Assembly (NCBI RefSeq): GCF_900102175.1
Contig: NZ_FNKN01000002.1
Span: forward strand, 124,001-188,000
Reading direction: 5' to 3'
Length of the DNA: 64,000 nucleotides
Origin: Microbacterium sp. cf332
GTDB lineage: Bacteria; Actinomycetota; Actinomycetes; Actinomycetales; Microbacteriaceae
Part shown: positions 17,562-28,944 of the stretch, in pieces
How positions within the stretch are numbered: the stretch's first letter is position 1
Layout: every line of letters begins with the position of its first letter
Program-made: the position numbers and the translations under genes
The notes under the pieces: model-generated
The model's input: only the letters and a program-made list of their open reading frames with translations
The model's database searches: none
What the model was told of the DNA's origin: nothing

Positions 17562-17633
17562 GACTCGACGCTAGGCGGAGAGGCGCGTGAAACCGACCCA
17601 CTTGCGCCCGCGCGGAAAACCCCTCAACGAGGG

Positions 17634-17681
17634 CACCCGGTCCCGTGAGCGCCGTTCGGGCAGCGTCCCCGGGACCGGGTG
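17634..17681 (-). terminator. hairpin downstream of the TetR gene
   Basis: 12-bp perfect stem CACCCGGTCCCG / CGGGACCGGGTG with a 24-nt loop, 86 bases after the TetR stop on its strand. A second small stem CCCTC-AAC-GAGGG lies just beyond, near 17620-17633. Together they probably isolate tetR from the DUF3072 gene. The rest of 17562-17766 shows nothing else. Confidence 0.45.
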
Positions 17682-17766
17682 TGCTTCGATCATCGATCCG
17701 CTCGCGCAAGGAAGGCGCAACAGGTCCACGGGTGAACCTCAAGAAATGCGCAAGATCGCCCGGCGC

Positions 17767-18375
17767 TCAGCGGTCGACGACCCGCCGCTCGATGGCGCTC
17801 CAGCCGTTCTCGAGTACGGCGAACCCGGCCGCGAGGGTCTTCTCGGGCTGATCGCTCTCGTTGACCATGGTCTGGATCTGCAGCACGAAGCGCGCGAAGA
17901 CCCGCACCTCGGCGCTCGGCTCACCCGCGCCGAGCTCCGCGGCGATGGCGTCGGCGAGGGCGCCCTCGTGCCGCAGCCACATCCGCGCCGCGTAGTCGCG
18001 GAGCGAGGGCGTGCGGTTCAGGAAGTCCAGGAAGATGCGCATGACGTCGTCGCCGTGTTCGGCGGCGTTCGTCGACGCCTCACGGGCGTAGTAGTCATGG
18101 ATGGCCTGCGAGACGGTGGCACCGGGCGTCCGATCGCGGACTGCCGCGACGAGACGGTCGCGCTGCTCGTCCTCCTCGTCGAAGACGAGCGCCTCTTTCT
18201 GGCTGAAGTGCGCGAACACCGTCGTCGGCGACACATCGGCGGCCTCGGCGATCTCGCGGATGCTGACCTCGTCGAAGCCCCGATCGAGGAACATCCGTGT
18301 CGCGACGTCGGAGATGCGCTTGCGGGTCGCCGCCTTTTTGCGCTCGCGGCGCCCCGGTGGCGCGGTGTCGGTCAT
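17767..18375 (-). CDS. TetR/AcrR family repressor
   Basis: 202 residues. The DNA-binding helix-turn-helix covers about 18-65: RKRISDVATRMFLDRGFDEV, IREIAEAADVSPTTVFAHFS. The remainder is a helical ligand domain. It is divergent from the MFS exporter at 18445 and the gap holds an inverted repeat over the exporter's -10 box, so it very likely represses the exporter until an inducing drug binds. Inducer unknown. Confidence 0.92.
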   Translation of the reverse strand: MTDTAPPGRRERKKAATRKRISDVATRMFLDRGFDEVSIREIAEAADVSPTTVFAHFSQKEALVFDEEDEQRDRLVAAVRDRTPGATVSQAIHDYYAREASTNAAEHGDDVMRIFLDFLNRTPSLRDYAARMWLRHEGALADAIAAELGAGEPSAEVRVFARFVLQIQTMVNESDQPEKTLAAGFAVLENGWSAIERRVVDR

Positions 18376-18410
18376 GTGGTCGATCCTACGAGGCGGATCG
18401 TGAAAGTGTA

Positions 18411-18439
18411 TTGACTACGAAACTGGTATCGCTACAGTT
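18411..18439 (+). promoter_or_regulatory. MFS promoter with overlapping TetR operator
   Basis: TTGACT (18411-18416), 16-bp gap, TACAGT (18433-18438), six bases, then the ATG at 18445: a leaderless promoter. The inverted repeat AACTG-N9-CAGTT (18421-18439) covers the spacer and the -10, placed to block RNA polymerase when the divergent TetR protein is bound. Confidence 0.7.
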
Positions 18440-18444
18440 ATGGC

Positions 18445-19752
18445 ATGACTTCACTTTTCTCGCGTCTCCGCGGCGGAGACATCGACCGGCGCTGGGTGAT
18501 GCTGATCGTGCTCACGATGCTCACCACGGCGGGCATGACCGTCGTGCTGCCGGTGCTGCCCTTCGTCGTCCTGCGCTACGTCACCGGCGAGGGCGATCTG
18601 GCTCTCTGGGTCGGCATCCTCGAAGCGGTCAACGGCCTCTGCGCATTCATCGCCGCCCCGTTCCTCGGCCGCCTCTCCGACCGTTTCGGCCGGCGCCCGG
18701 TCATCATCGTCGCGGCGTTCGGAGCCGCGTTGAGCATGTGCCTGTTCGGCATCGGCGGCGCCCTGTGGGTCCTGCTGCTCGCGCGCGTCATCCAAGGTGC
18801 GACGGCCGGGGACCTCCCCGCCCTGTTCGCGTACCTCGCAGACATCACCCCGCCCGAGAAGCGCGCCCAGCGGTTCGGTCTGCTGGGCGCGCTGTCGGGC
18901 GTCGGGACGATGGTCGGACCGGCCGTCGGCGGGCTGCTCGCATCGGTCAGCCTGACCCTGCCGGTGTTCGTCACTGCCGGCATCTCGTTCGCGATCGCGA
19001 CCCTGAGCATCTTCCTGCTGCCCGAGAGCCTCGAGCCGCGGAACCGCATCGCGACGATCGCCCTGTCGGATTTGCATCCGTTCGCGGCCTTCCGCCGCGC
19101 GTTCGCGCGTCGTGAGCTGCGCGGCCTGCTGATCGGCTTCGCGCTCCTCGCCCTGCCGTTCGGTTTCTTCGTCAACAACTTCAGCGTCCTCGCGCTGGAC
19201 TCCATCGCCTGGGGCCCGACCGCGATCGGGCTGCTCATCGCGGTCGTCGGCGTCATCGACATCCTCGTGCAGGGCGTGCTCCTGCGGTTCCTCCTCCCCC
19301 GGATGGGCGAGCGCGGGGTCATCGTCGCCGGCATCGCGGCCCAGGCGGCCGGCCTCGTCGCGCTGGCGATCGTCGCCGCCGCCGTCGCCCAGCCGTGGCT
19401 GTTCGTGCTCGGCTCACTGGCCCTCGCGGCCGGTCAGGGCGCGTCTCAGGCCACGCTCGACGGCGTGATGTCGAACGCCGTCGGACCCGATGAACAGGGC
19501 TGGCTGGGCGGCGTGACCCAGTCACTGATGGCCGCGATGGGAACGATCGCGCCGATCATCGCCGGCATCCTCTACGCCGGCGTCTCCCACGCCGCCCCGT
19601 ACGCGCTCGGCGCGGTCCTCATGGCGATCGCCGCCGTCGTCGTGCTGCGGGCACGCATCGACGACGCGGCACGACCTCATGCCGCTTCCGAGACCCGCGA
19701 CCACGACGCCGCGCCCTCATCCGCCGGCCAGCCGACCGGGACCCCCGCGTGA
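18445..19752 (+). CDS. MFS drug exporter, TetA-like 12-helix type
   Basis: 435 residues with 12 predicted membrane helices. Motif A between helices 2 and 3 is clear (GRLSDRFGRRPVIIV), and helix 5 has the antiporter-type motif GTMVGPAVGGLLAS. This pattern fits proton-drug antiporters of the tetracycline/DHA1 group. Controlled by the divergent TetR gene. The C-terminal tail is hydrophilic. Substrate cannot be read from sequence. It faces the catalase gene; a hairpin at 19758-19796 separates them. Confidence 0.9.
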   Translation: MTSLFSRLRGGDIDRRWVMLIVLTMLTTAGMTVVLPVLPFVVLRYVTGEGDLALWVGILEAVNGLCAFIAAPFLGRLSDRFGRRPVIIVAAFGAALSMCLFGIGGALWVLLLARVIQGATAGDLPALFAYLADITPPEKRAQRFGLLGALSGVGTMVGPAVGGLLASVSLTLPVFVTAGISFAIATLSIFLLPESLEPRNRIATIALSDLHPFAAFRRAFARRELRGLLIGFALLALPFGFFVNNFSVLALDSIAWGPTAIGLLIAVVGVIDILVQGVLLRFLLPRMGERGVIVAGIAAQAAGLVALAIVAAAVAQPWLFVLGSLALAAGQGASQATLDGVMSNAVGPDEQGWLGGVTQSLMAAMGTIAPIIAGILYAGVSHAAPYALGAVLMAIAAVVVLRARIDDAARPHAASETRDHDAAPSSAGQPTGTPA

Positions 19753-19757
19753 CGCGG

Positions 19758-19796
19758 ATCGGCCGCGGCCCGCAGCTGTCGCGGACCGCGGCCGAT
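19758..19796. terminator. bidirectional hairpin between MFS and catalase genes
   Basis: Perfect 11-bp stem ATCGGCCGCGG / CCGCGGCCGAT with a 17-nt loop, six bases after the MFS stop and 26 bases from the catalase stop. Position between converging genes fits a shared terminator. Confidence 0.6.
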
Positions 19797-19822
19797 GTCG
19801 ACGCCGACGAATGCCGGTCCTG

Positions 19823-21352
19823 TCAGATGCGTCCGGCCACGTCCGTGCCGACGAGGTCGCCGTCCGGGTTCGGCTCGCTCAGCTGCTCGCCCGGCGCGGC
19901 GGATCCCTCGAGCGACGGCAGGCCCTCGGCGACCCGGGCGCCCAGCTCGGCGTCGACGCTCTTCCAGTACTGCACCGCACGGTCGCGCACCTCGGCGCGG
20001 GTCACACCGCCGACATGGCCCACGATCGTCTCGACGAGGCGGTCGCGCTCCGCATCCGACATCACCTCGCGCACGAGCGTGCCGGCCTGGCCGAAGTCAT
20101 CGTCCTCGGCGTGGAGCGTCGCGGCCGTGCGCAGCAGCTCGCCGTCGCTGTGCCAGCCGCCGTCGCCGGCGCGAGCCGGGTCGGCCGCGGGGCCGCCGAC
20201 CGAGTTCGGCGCGTACACCGGGATCTCGGGCGGGTTGTACTCGTAGCGCATCGCGCCCTCCTTCGAGTACGAGTGCACCTCGGTGCGCGGCCTGTTCACC
20301 GGCAGCTGCTGGTAGTTCGTGCCGACCCGGTAGCGATGTGCGTCGGCGTAGCTGAAGATGCGCGCCTGCAGCATCTTGTCGGGGCTCCCGTCGATCCCCG
20401 GGACGAAGTTCGAGGGCTCGAAGGCCGCCTGCTCGATCTCCGCGAAGTAGTTGCCGGGGTTACGGTTCAGCTCCATCGTGCCGACCTCGACCTCGGGATA
20501 GTCGCTGTGCGGCCACACCTTGGTGAGATCGAACGGGTTGAACCGGTACGTCTTCGCGTCCTCGTAGGGCATGATCTGGACCTTGAGCGTCCAGGTCGGG
20601 TACTCCTGGCGCTCGATGGCCGCGTAGAGGTCGCGGATGTGGAAGTCGGCGTCCTGACCGGCGATCTGGTCGGCCTCGTCCTGGGTGAGGGTGCGATGCC
20701 CCTGGTCGGTGTGGAAGTGGTACTTCACCCAGAAGCGCTCACCGGCGGCGTTGATCCACTGGTACGTGTGCGAGCCGTAGCCGTTCATATGACGCCATGA
20801 CGCCGGGATGCCGCGGTCGCCCATCAGCCATGTCACCTGGTGGGCGCTCTCGGGCGACAGAGTCCAGAAGTCCCACTGCATCGTGTTGTCGCGCAGGTGA
20901 CTGCCCGGCAGGCGCTTCTGCGAACGGATGAAGTCGGGGAACTTGATGCCGTCCTTCACGAAGAACACGGGGGTGTTGTTGCCGACGAGGTCGTAGTTCC
21001 CCTCGGTCGTGTAGAACTTCAGCGAGAAGCCCCGCGGGTCGCGCCAGGTGTCGGGGCTGCCCTGCTCGCCCGCGACAGACGAGAAGCGGGCCAGCATCTC
21101 GGTCTCGACCCCGGGCTGGAACAGCGCGGCGCGCGTGTATGCCGAGACGTCTCCCGTCGTGCGGAAGGTGCCGAACGCTCCGCCGCCCTTCGCGTGCACG
21201 ACGCGCTCGGGCACGCGTTCACGGTTGAACTGCGCCAGCTTCTCGATCAGGTAGTGGTCGGTGAGAGCGATCGAGCCGTCGGCTCCCACGCTCTGGGAGT
21301 GCTCGTCGCTGGCTACGGGAGCTCCGTTGTTCGCGGTCGTGGCATCGGCCAT
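19823..21352 (-). CDS. catalase (monofunctional haem, small subunit)
   Basis: 509 residues, clade-3 size. Distal haem site: [20 protein letters not shown] with the catalytic His53; the usual AKGAGAFG has one Gly for Ala. Distal Asn lies in [15 protein letters not shown]. Proximal haem ligand Tyr is in [17 protein letters not shown]. It removes hydrogen peroxide in the cytoplasm. AGGAGG precedes the ATG and lies inside the 3' end of the upstream membrane-protein gene, with a 40-bp coding overlap. No FurA or OxyR gene is adjacent. Confidence 0.97.
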   Translation of the reverse strand: MADATTANNGAPVASDEHSQSVGADGSIALTDHYLIEKLAQFNRERVPERVVHAKGGGAFGTFRTTGDVSAYTRAALFQPGVETEMLARFSSVAGEQGSPDTWRDPRGFSLKFYTTEGNYDLVGNNTPVFFVKDGIKFPDFIRSQKRLPGSHLRDNTMQWDFWTLSPESAHQVTWLMGDRGIPASWRHMNGYGSHTYQWINAAGERFWVKYHFHTDQGHRTLTQDEADQIAGQDADFHIRDLYAAIERQEYPTWTLKVQIMPYEDAKTYRFNPFDLTKVWPHSDYPEVEVGTMELNRNPGNYFAEIEQAAFEPSNFVPGIDGSPDKMLQARIFSYADAHRYRVGTNYQQLPVNRPRTEVHSYSKEGAMRYEYNPPEIPVYAPNSVGGPAADPARAGDGGWHSDGELLRTAATLHAEDDDFGQAGTLVREVMSDAERDRLVETIVGHVGGVTRAEVRDRAVQYWKSVDAELGARVAEGLPSLEGSAAPGEQLSEPNPDGDLVGTDVAGRI

Positions 21353-21804
21353 GATTCCTCCTCACGTCGCAGCCCCGGCGTGACGGGGCCGTCGTCGTCG
21401 CCACGGTACGTGCGCATATCGGTCGAATCATCCGCTTGACGCATCCGGCCGGGCGTGCCGATCGGATCGGCGAGCACGCGGCGCCGCGACCAGAACAGGT
21501 GCGGATGCTGCTGCGGCAATGAGGCGCGCGCGTTGGCGACCGTCACCGCGACGGAGGCGAGCAGCAGGATCACCACCACGATCCCAGCGAATGCGAGCAC
21601 CCGCAGCGGACGCAGATGCCAGCCGCCCACGAGCTGGACCGCGACCAGTGCGGCCACGACGACGCTCAGCACGAGGCCCGCGGCGATGCGGATGCGACAG
21701 GGACGACGCACGGCGCGCCACTGCGCGGGGGTGATCCGAGGGTTGACGACGATGTCGGCGTCCCAGCGCCGCACACGTCTGCTCACCTTGTCGTGAAGGG
21801 ACAT
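21313..21804 (-). CDS. small two-span membrane protein, unknown
   Basis: 163 residues from an ATG with GGAGAG upstream. A basic N-terminus ([20 protein letters not shown]) leads into membrane spans at about 37-58 and 66-86. The soluble tail begins [19 protein letters not shown]. No named family recognised. Its last 13 codons overlap the start of the catalase gene in another frame, so the two are likely cotranscribed and possibly translationally coupled. Confidence 0.6.
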   Translation of the reverse strand: MSLHDKVSRRVRRWDADIVVNPRITPAQWRAVRRPCRIRIAAGLVLSVVVAALVAVQLVGGWHLRPLRVLAFAGIVVVILLLASVAVTVANARASLPQQHPHLFWSRRRVLADPIGTPGRMRQADDSTDMRTYRGDDDGPVTPGLRREEESWPMPRPRTTELP

Positions 21805-21962
21805 GCTCTCTCCGCGGGCGGGCTGTTCGGGCGTCCCGCCCCGCCGGTCACTATCGGTCGCGTCCCTGCGATCGTGCGCTCCGGCAGGAATGAGCATTAC
21901 GCCTCCGCCCCTCGCTCGTCCAGCCCTTTTCGCAGGATGTCCGGAACCGACAGAGTGGCACC

Positions 21963-23225
21963 GTGCGATTGACAGACGAGCTCGGCGCCTGGGTGGTGCG
22001 ACAGCGGTGGTATGCCGGCAAGAGCCACGAGCCGCGGTTCCGCATCCTCGACGCGCAACCCGCCCCCGGCACCGCGACCCGGTACCTCCTCATGGACGAC
22101 GCCGGCGCCCTCCCGACCCTCTACAACGTTCCGTTGTCACGGGTGTCCGCACCCGGCGATGCCGACGAGGTCGTCGCCCGCGACGGCGACGCCTTCCTGG
22201 TCGACGCAGCGCGCCACACCGGCTTCACGGTCGGCACGCTCGCGCAGATGGGCGTCGACGTCGAACGCGTGACGGGATCACGCGTGCTCACGGGCGAGCA
22301 GTCAAACACCTCGATCGTCTACGACGTCGACGGCGAGCCGACGATCATCCTCAAGCTCTTCCGCACACTGCACCACGGCGAGAATCCCGATGTCACCGTG
22401 CAGCGGGTGCTGAGCGACGCCGGATCGCCGTTCGTGCCGCGGTTCTTCGGCAGCCTCGACGCCGAATGGCCCGATGTGGGACGCGAGACGGGCGCGGCAC
22501 GGGGCACCCTGGGGTTCGCGCAGGAGTTCCTCCGCGGAGTCCGTGACGGCTGGGCGGTCGCCCTCGAGGCTGCGCGCGAGAACCGTGACTTCACCGACGC
22601 CGCCCGCGACCTCGGCATCGCCGTGGCGGGCGTGCACGGCGCGCTCGGCGCAGCGCTCGAGACGACGGATGCCGCAGGCGACGAGGTCGCGGCCACCGGG
22701 TCGGCCTGGCGCCGGCGCCTGCGGATCGCCGCGACCGAGGTGCCCGCGGTGGCCGATCGCGTCGACGCGATCGCGGCGGTGTACGACGCCGCGCTCGCGC
22801 GCCCGTGGCCCCGGCTGCAGCGCATCCACGGCGACCTGCACCTCGGCCAGGTGCTCGCCGTGCCCGCCGGGGGCTGGCGCATCGTCGACTTCGAGGGCGA
22901 GCCGCTGCGGCCGATGGCCGAGCGCGCGATCCCCGATCTGCCGCCCCGCGACGTCGCCGGCATGCTGCGGTCGTTCGACTACGCCGGCGCCGTCGGCGAC
23001 GGACCCGACGCGAGCGGCTGGGCCGCGGCCTGCCGCGCCGCCTTCGTCGAGGCGTACGCCGGGGCGCCGGGCGCGATCGACCTCGACCCGGTGCTGCTGC
23101 GCGCTCTCGTCCTCGACAAGGCCGTCTACGAGTCGATCTACGAGGCCCGCAACCGCCCCGACTGGCTGCCCGTGCCGCTCGCCGGCATCGACGCGGCTCT
23201 GGCCGGCCTGGCCGGCCCCGCCTGA
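21963..23225 (+). CDS. maltokinase/aminoglycoside-phosphotransferase-like kinase
   Basis: 420 residues, GTG start. The N-terminal cap resembles maltokinases (QRWYAGKSHEPRFRILDA). The kinase lobes carry LTGEQSNTSIVYDVDGEPTI with an ATP-binding lysine in TIILKLFR, the catalytic loop IHGDLHLGQVL and the metal Asp in WRIVDFEGEP. Family members phosphorylate maltose (Mak/Pep2) or glucosamine. It faces a GH13 trehalose-synthase-like gene with four bases between stops, and TreS and Pep2 cooperate in trehalose-to-maltose-1-phosphate conversion, which supports a maltokinase role. No GlgE or GlgB gene is in the window. Confidence 0.82.
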   Translation: MRLTDELGAWVVRQRWYAGKSHEPRFRILDAQPAPGTATRYLLMDDAGALPTLYNVPLSRVSAPGDADEVVARDGDAFLVDAARHTGFTVGTLAQMGVDVERVTGSRVLTGEQSNTSIVYDVDGEPTIILKLFRTLHHGENPDVTVQRVLSDAGSPFVPRFFGSLDAEWPDVGRETGAARGTLGFAQEFLRGVRDGWAVALEAARENRDFTDAARDLGIAVAGVHGALGAALETTDAAGDEVAATGSAWRRRLRIAATEVPAVADRVDAIAAVYDAALARPWPRLQRIHGDLHLGQVLAVPAGGWRIVDFEGEPLRPMAERAIPDLPPRDVAGMLRSFDYAGAVGDGPDASGWAAACRAAFVEAYAGAPGAIDLDPVLLRALVLDKAVYESIYEARNRPDWLPVPLAGIDAALAGLAGPA

Positions 23226-23229
23226 CCCG

Positions 23230-25527
<2,298 letters not shown>

Positions 25528-25702
25528 GACTCAACGCTAGGGGCGCCGACTTCCCGGCGGGAAGGGCTGGTGCCCGAACGGGCGAAGCATTATGGGACGA
25601 CGGACGGCGAGCCCCGAGGGGTGGACCGGCGGGTCCTGGCTGCGCGGACCCGCGACCGGTAGAACGGATGCCGCACCGCGCGACCCGGAAGGCGAACGAC
25701 AC

Positions 25703-26542
25703 ATGATCGATCGAGAGACCCTCGCCGCGTTCTTGCGGATGCGACGCGAAGCGCTGCAGCCGTCGGATGTCGGACTGCTCCGCGGCCAGCGCCGCCGCAC
25801 GCCCGGGCTGCGACGCGAGGAGGTCGCCGCACTCTGCAACATGTCGGCGGACTACTACGCGCGGCTCGAGCGGGGCACCGGTCCCCGGCCGTCCGAGCAG
25901 ATGCTGGCGGCGATCGCCCAGGGACTGCATCTGACCCTCGGCGAGCGCGACCACCTCTTCCGCCTCGCCGGTCACGTGCCGCCCGCTCGGGGACCCGCGA
26001 GCGACCACGTGAGCCCGGGACTGCTGCGGATCCTCGACCGCCTGCACGACACGCCCGCCGAGATCGTGACGGAACTCGGCGAGACCCTGCGCCAGACTCC
26101 GCTGAGCATCGCGCTCGTCGGCGACGCGACCCGGCGCACCGGCGACGCCCGCAGCCTCGGGTACCGCTGGTTCACCGACCCGTCGTCGCGCGCGCCGTAC
26201 GACGAGGCCGAGCACGACGTGCTCTCGCGCGTGTACGCCGGCGGTCTCCGCGAGATCGTGGCGCTGCGCGGCCCGTCGTCGCGGGCCGCCGCGCTCGCGG
26301 CGTCGCTCCGGGAGCGCAGCGCCGAGTTCCGCGTGCTGTGGGACGGGCAGCAGGTCGGAATCGCCCCGCCCGAGGTCAAGCGGTTCCGGCATCCCGAGGT
26401 CGGTGCGCTCGAGCTGCAGTGCCAGACGCTGCTCGACCCGGACCAGTCGCACCGCCTGCTGGTCTACACCGCGGCCCCCGGCAGCGAGAGCCACGAGAAG
26501 CTGCAGCTGCTGGCCGTCATCGGTGCCGGCGCCGAGGTCTGA
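25703..26542 (+). CDS. XRE-family regulator with MmyB-like ligand domain
   Basis: 279 residues. The HTH at about 5-60 includes [29 protein letters not shown]; the C-terminal domain (YRWFTDPSSRAPYDEAEHDV, HPEVGALELQCQTLL) is the MmyB-like PAS-type ligand pocket. The ATG at 25703 has GGAAGG upstream; the extension to 25592 is low-complexity. Such regulators usually sit beside a short-chain dehydrogenase, as here. It is paralogous to the protein at 30315-31166. Confidence 0.92.
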   Translation: MIDRETLAAFLRMRREALQPSDVGLLRGQRRRTPGLRREEVAALCNMSADYYARLERGTGPRPSEQMLAAIAQGLHLTLGERDHLFRLAGHVPPARGPASDHVSPGLLRILDRLHDTPAEIVTELGETLRQTPLSIALVGDATRRTGDARSLGYRWFTDPSSRAPYDEAEHDVLSRVYAGGLREIVALRGPSSRAAALAASLRERSAEFRVLWDGQQVGIAPPEVKRFRHPEVGALELQCQTLLDPDQSHRLLVYTAAPGSESHEKLQLLAVIGAGAEV

Positions 26543-26672
26543 GCCCCGCCGCGCGCACCACTCCAGGGGTGACTCGGCGATCAGTGGATGATCCGGCTCT
26601 GGATGCCGCGGGCGGCGGCGCCCACCATGGGTCGGGCGGGCCACGACGGCTCGTCCGAACGATGGAGGAACC

Positions 26673-27599
26673 ATGACCCGCGCCACTGCTCCCCTCGCCG
26701 ATCTGCACGGACGGCTCGCCGTCGTCACCGGGGCGACCGACGGCATCGGCCGGGTCATCGCGACCCGCCTGGCCGCCGCCGGCGCGGCCGTCGTGCTGCC
26801 TGCGCGGTCGCCGGCGAAGGCCGACGCGGCCATCGACGGCATCCGTCGGGCAGTGCCGGGCGCCGACGTCACCACGCGTCCGCTCGATCTCGCCTCGCTC
26901 GACTCGGTCGCCGGCTTCACCCGCGACCTCGTCGCCGAGGGCCGGCCCGTGAATGTGCTGGTCAACAACGCCGGCGTCATGAACCCCGGCTCGCGGCAGC
27001 CCACCGCCGAGGGCTTCGAGCTGCAGTGGGGCGTCAACCACCTCGGTCACGTCGCACTCACCCTCGGTCTGCTGCCGCTGTTGCGCGCGGGGGGAGCGCG
27101 GGTGACGCACCAGACGAGCGTCGCGGCACGCTCGGGCGGCCTGCACTGGGACGACGTGGACTGGCGGCACGACTACGACGACATGGCGGCGTACCGGCAG
27201 TCGAAGATCGCCGTCGCCCTCTTCGCCCGCGAGCTCGATGCCCGTAGCCGCGCCGGCGGGTGGGGCGTGTCGAGCAACATCGCGCATCCCGGGGTCAGCC
27301 CCACCAACCTGCTCGCGGCGCAGCCCGGCATGGGGCGCGCGAGCGCGAAACGCGAGCGATCGCTCATCGTGGCCCTGTCGCGCGTGGGACTCGCCGGCAC
27401 CGTGGCGAGCGCTGCCGAGCCCGCCCTGCTCGCGGCCGCCGGTCTGGACTCGCGCGGCGACGAGTTCTATGGCCCGCGGCGCGTCATCGCGGGCGCTCCG
27501 CGTCGGCAGCAGTTCTGGGCTCCGTTCCGCGACCTGACCGACGGGCCCCGTCTGTGGGACGTGTCGACGGAGATGATCGGCGGGCGCTTCGCAGTCTGA
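26673..27599 (+). CDS. SDR family oxidoreductase (protochlorophyllide-reductase-like group)
   Basis: 308 residues. Cofactor motif VVTGATDGIGRVIATRLAAA, the NNAGVM structural motif, catalytic Ser in THQTSVAARS and Y-x3-K in AAYRQSKIAVALFA. NADPH is likely because Arg follows the second strand (LPARSPAKAD). GGAGGAA gives a strong ribosome site. It follows the XRE/MmyB regulator on the same strand, a pairing seen again at 30315-32035, so the regulator likely controls this gene. Substrate unknown. Confidence 0.9.
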   Translation: MTRATAPLADLHGRLAVVTGATDGIGRVIATRLAAAGAAVVLPARSPAKADAAIDGIRRAVPGADVTTRPLDLASLDSVAGFTRDLVAEGRPVNVLVNNAGVMNPGSRQPTAEGFELQWGVNHLGHVALTLGLLPLLRAGGARVTHQTSVAARSGGLHWDDVDWRHDYDDMAAYRQSKIAVALFARELDARSRAGGWGVSSNIAHPGVSPTNLLAAQPGMGRASAKRERSLIVALSRVGLAGTVASAAEPALLAAAGLDSRGDEFYGPRRVIAGAPRRQQFWAPFRDLTDGPRLWDVSTEMIGGRFAV

Positions 27600-27633
27600 C
27601 GGGGGCGGACCCGGCGCAGCCGTCACCCGCAGG

Positions 27634-28530
27634 TCAGCCGGGACCGTCGCTCGCGGCGGCGAGCAGAGGAACGAGCACGTCGCTGACCGGGGTGGGGATG
27701 CCGTGCTCGCGGCCGCGCCGTCGGATGACTGCGTTGCGCACGTCCCATTCGAGGGGTCGTCCGGCCTCGCGATCGGCCAGGATCGAGGTGCCCATATCGT
27801 CGGGGAATCCTCGGAACCGCTGCAACACCCGATCGGGCTCGTCGTCGGGGAGTGCTGCGCGGCAGGCGCGTGCCACCGCGAGGCACTCCCGGAGGTAGGC
27901 GAGCGCCAGGTCGGCGACGTCGTCCCGCCGGAACATCCCCGCGCGGCGGCCCGTCAGCGCCATGAGACCCGCCGCGGCGTTCTGCAAAAGCTTGCGCCAC
28001 GCGAGCGTCGTGAAGTCGTCGGCGATGGTGAACTCGCACGCCGTCGCCTCGAGGACACGGCCGACGCGCTCCGCGCCGCCCACCCGCGGGACGGTGAAGC
28101 GCGGCTCGCCGCGCAGGCGGACGCTGCCGTCGGGCCGTCGCTCCGCGGGGGACCACACGATCGCGGGCACCACATCCGAGCCCGCGACGAGCGGTTGCAC
28201 GCTCTCGACCTGCTCCACTCCGTTCTGGAGGACGCAGACGACGGTCGCGGGCCCGCACAACGCGGACAGCCACGCCGCGGTCGCGGCCGTCTGCGTCGCC
28301 TTCACCGCGAGGAACACGACATCCGCCGCCCCCGGCGATCGAGCGGGATCGGTCAGCACCGGACCGGGCACCACGATCGCGCCGCGTTCGGTGTCGAGGC
28401 GCAGATCAGGACGCGGCGATCGTCCGGCGACGAGAACCGGGGTCCCGGCCTCGTGAAGCAGCGCGGCGACCACCGTGCCGATGGCGCCGGGACCGACCAC
28501 CGCGGTCCTCATGGTGTGCGATGAGACCAT
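27634..28530 (-). CDS. ketopantoate reductase family protein (ApbA/PanE-like)
   Basis: 298 residues. Rossmann motif VVGPGAIGTVVAALLHEAGT, the KATQTAA loop that carries the family lysine, NGVEQVE, and a C-terminal all-helical domain with the catalytic Lys candidate in WRKLLQNAAAGLMALTG. It would reduce 2-dehydropantoate with NADPH, or a related 2-oxo acid. Two starts exist: ATG 28530 and ATG 28512. The first is preferred because TAGCGT lies six bases upstream of it. Confidence 0.88.
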   Translation of the reverse strand: MVSSHTMRTAVVGPGAIGTVVAALLHEAGTPVLVAGRSPRPDLRLDTERGAIVVPGPVLTDPARSPGAADVVFLAVKATQTAATAAWLSALCGPATVVCVLQNGVEQVESVQPLVAGSDVVPAIVWSPAERRPDGSVRLRGEPRFTVPRVGGAERVGRVLEATACEFTIADDFTTLAWRKLLQNAAAGLMALTGRRAGMFRRDDVADLALAYLRECLAVARACRAALPDDEPDRVLQRFRGFPDDMGTSILADREAGRPLEWDVRNAVIRRRGREHGIPTPVSDVLVPLLAAASDGPG

Positions 28531-28597
28531 GTCGGCACGCTATCGCGCGGCGGCACGGCCACGGCGAAGGGTGGGTGGGCGCTGATAGCGTGCGGCT

Positions 28598-28726
28598 ATG
28601 AGACTGAGCTTCGTCGTCGGCGAGCGCGAGCACGAGAAGCGCCGCGCAGCCCTCTTCGCCGGCTTCCGTCCGCAGCCGGTCTCCGCCTACGTCGACGGCG
28701 TGCTGGTCGCGCAGCATCCCGGGTGA
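28598..28726 (+). CDS. 42-residue protein, probable leaderless small gene
   Basis: Translation begins MRLSFVVGEREHEKRRAALF and ends QHPG. It is short but has a good codon pattern with GC-rich third positions, and TAGCGT (28586-28591) lies exactly six bases before the ATG, the same arrangement as the divergent PanE-like gene and the DHA2 gene nearby. A charged helix followed by a short YVDGVLVAQ strand is visible. No family recognised. Confidence 0.55.
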   Translation: MRLSFVVGEREHEKRRAALFAGFRPQPVSAYVDGVLVAQHPG

Positions 28727-28750
28727 GCCGGGGACGGCCGACTCCGGGCA

Positions 28751-28777
28751 AGAAAAAACCCCCGATCACTCGGGGGT
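28751..28777 (-). terminator. rho-independent terminator of tRNA-Ser
   Basis: Perfect 8-bp stem ACCCCCGA / TCGGGGGT with a 4-nt loop (28758-28777), followed on the minus strand by a run of six U residues. It starts only a few bases after the CCA end of the tRNA. This is the only classic U-tract terminator noticed in the window. Confidence 0.9.
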
Positions 28778-28782
28778 CTTTC

Positions 28783-28873
28783 TGGCGGTGACGGTGGGAT
28801 TTGAACCCACGGTAGGGGGTTACCCTACACAACTTTTCGAGAGTTGCACCTTCGGCCGCTCGGACACGTCACC
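28783..28873 (-). tRNA. tRNA-Ser (anticodon CGA)
   Basis: Class II tRNA of 91 nt with CCA encoded. Acceptor stem GGTGACG / CGTCACC, discriminator G, anticodon stem CAACT/AGTTG with loop CTCGAAA, so the anticodon CGA lies at 28837-28839 and reads UCG. A long variable arm (TAGGGTAACCCCCTA) and a T-arm with TTCAAAT are present. Followed by a strong terminator. Confidence 0.97.
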
Positions 28874-28944
28874 GCCGACCAGCTTACGACATCTCGGGCG
28901 ATGCCGCGAACCACGGTGCTCACGGGCGGGCGTAGCGTGGGGGC

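Noticed and set aside
25592..25702. N-terminal extension of the first XRE/MmyB regulator
   Set aside because: The added 37 residues are low-complexity, the family starts at the HTH, and GGAAGG lies before the ATG at 25703.
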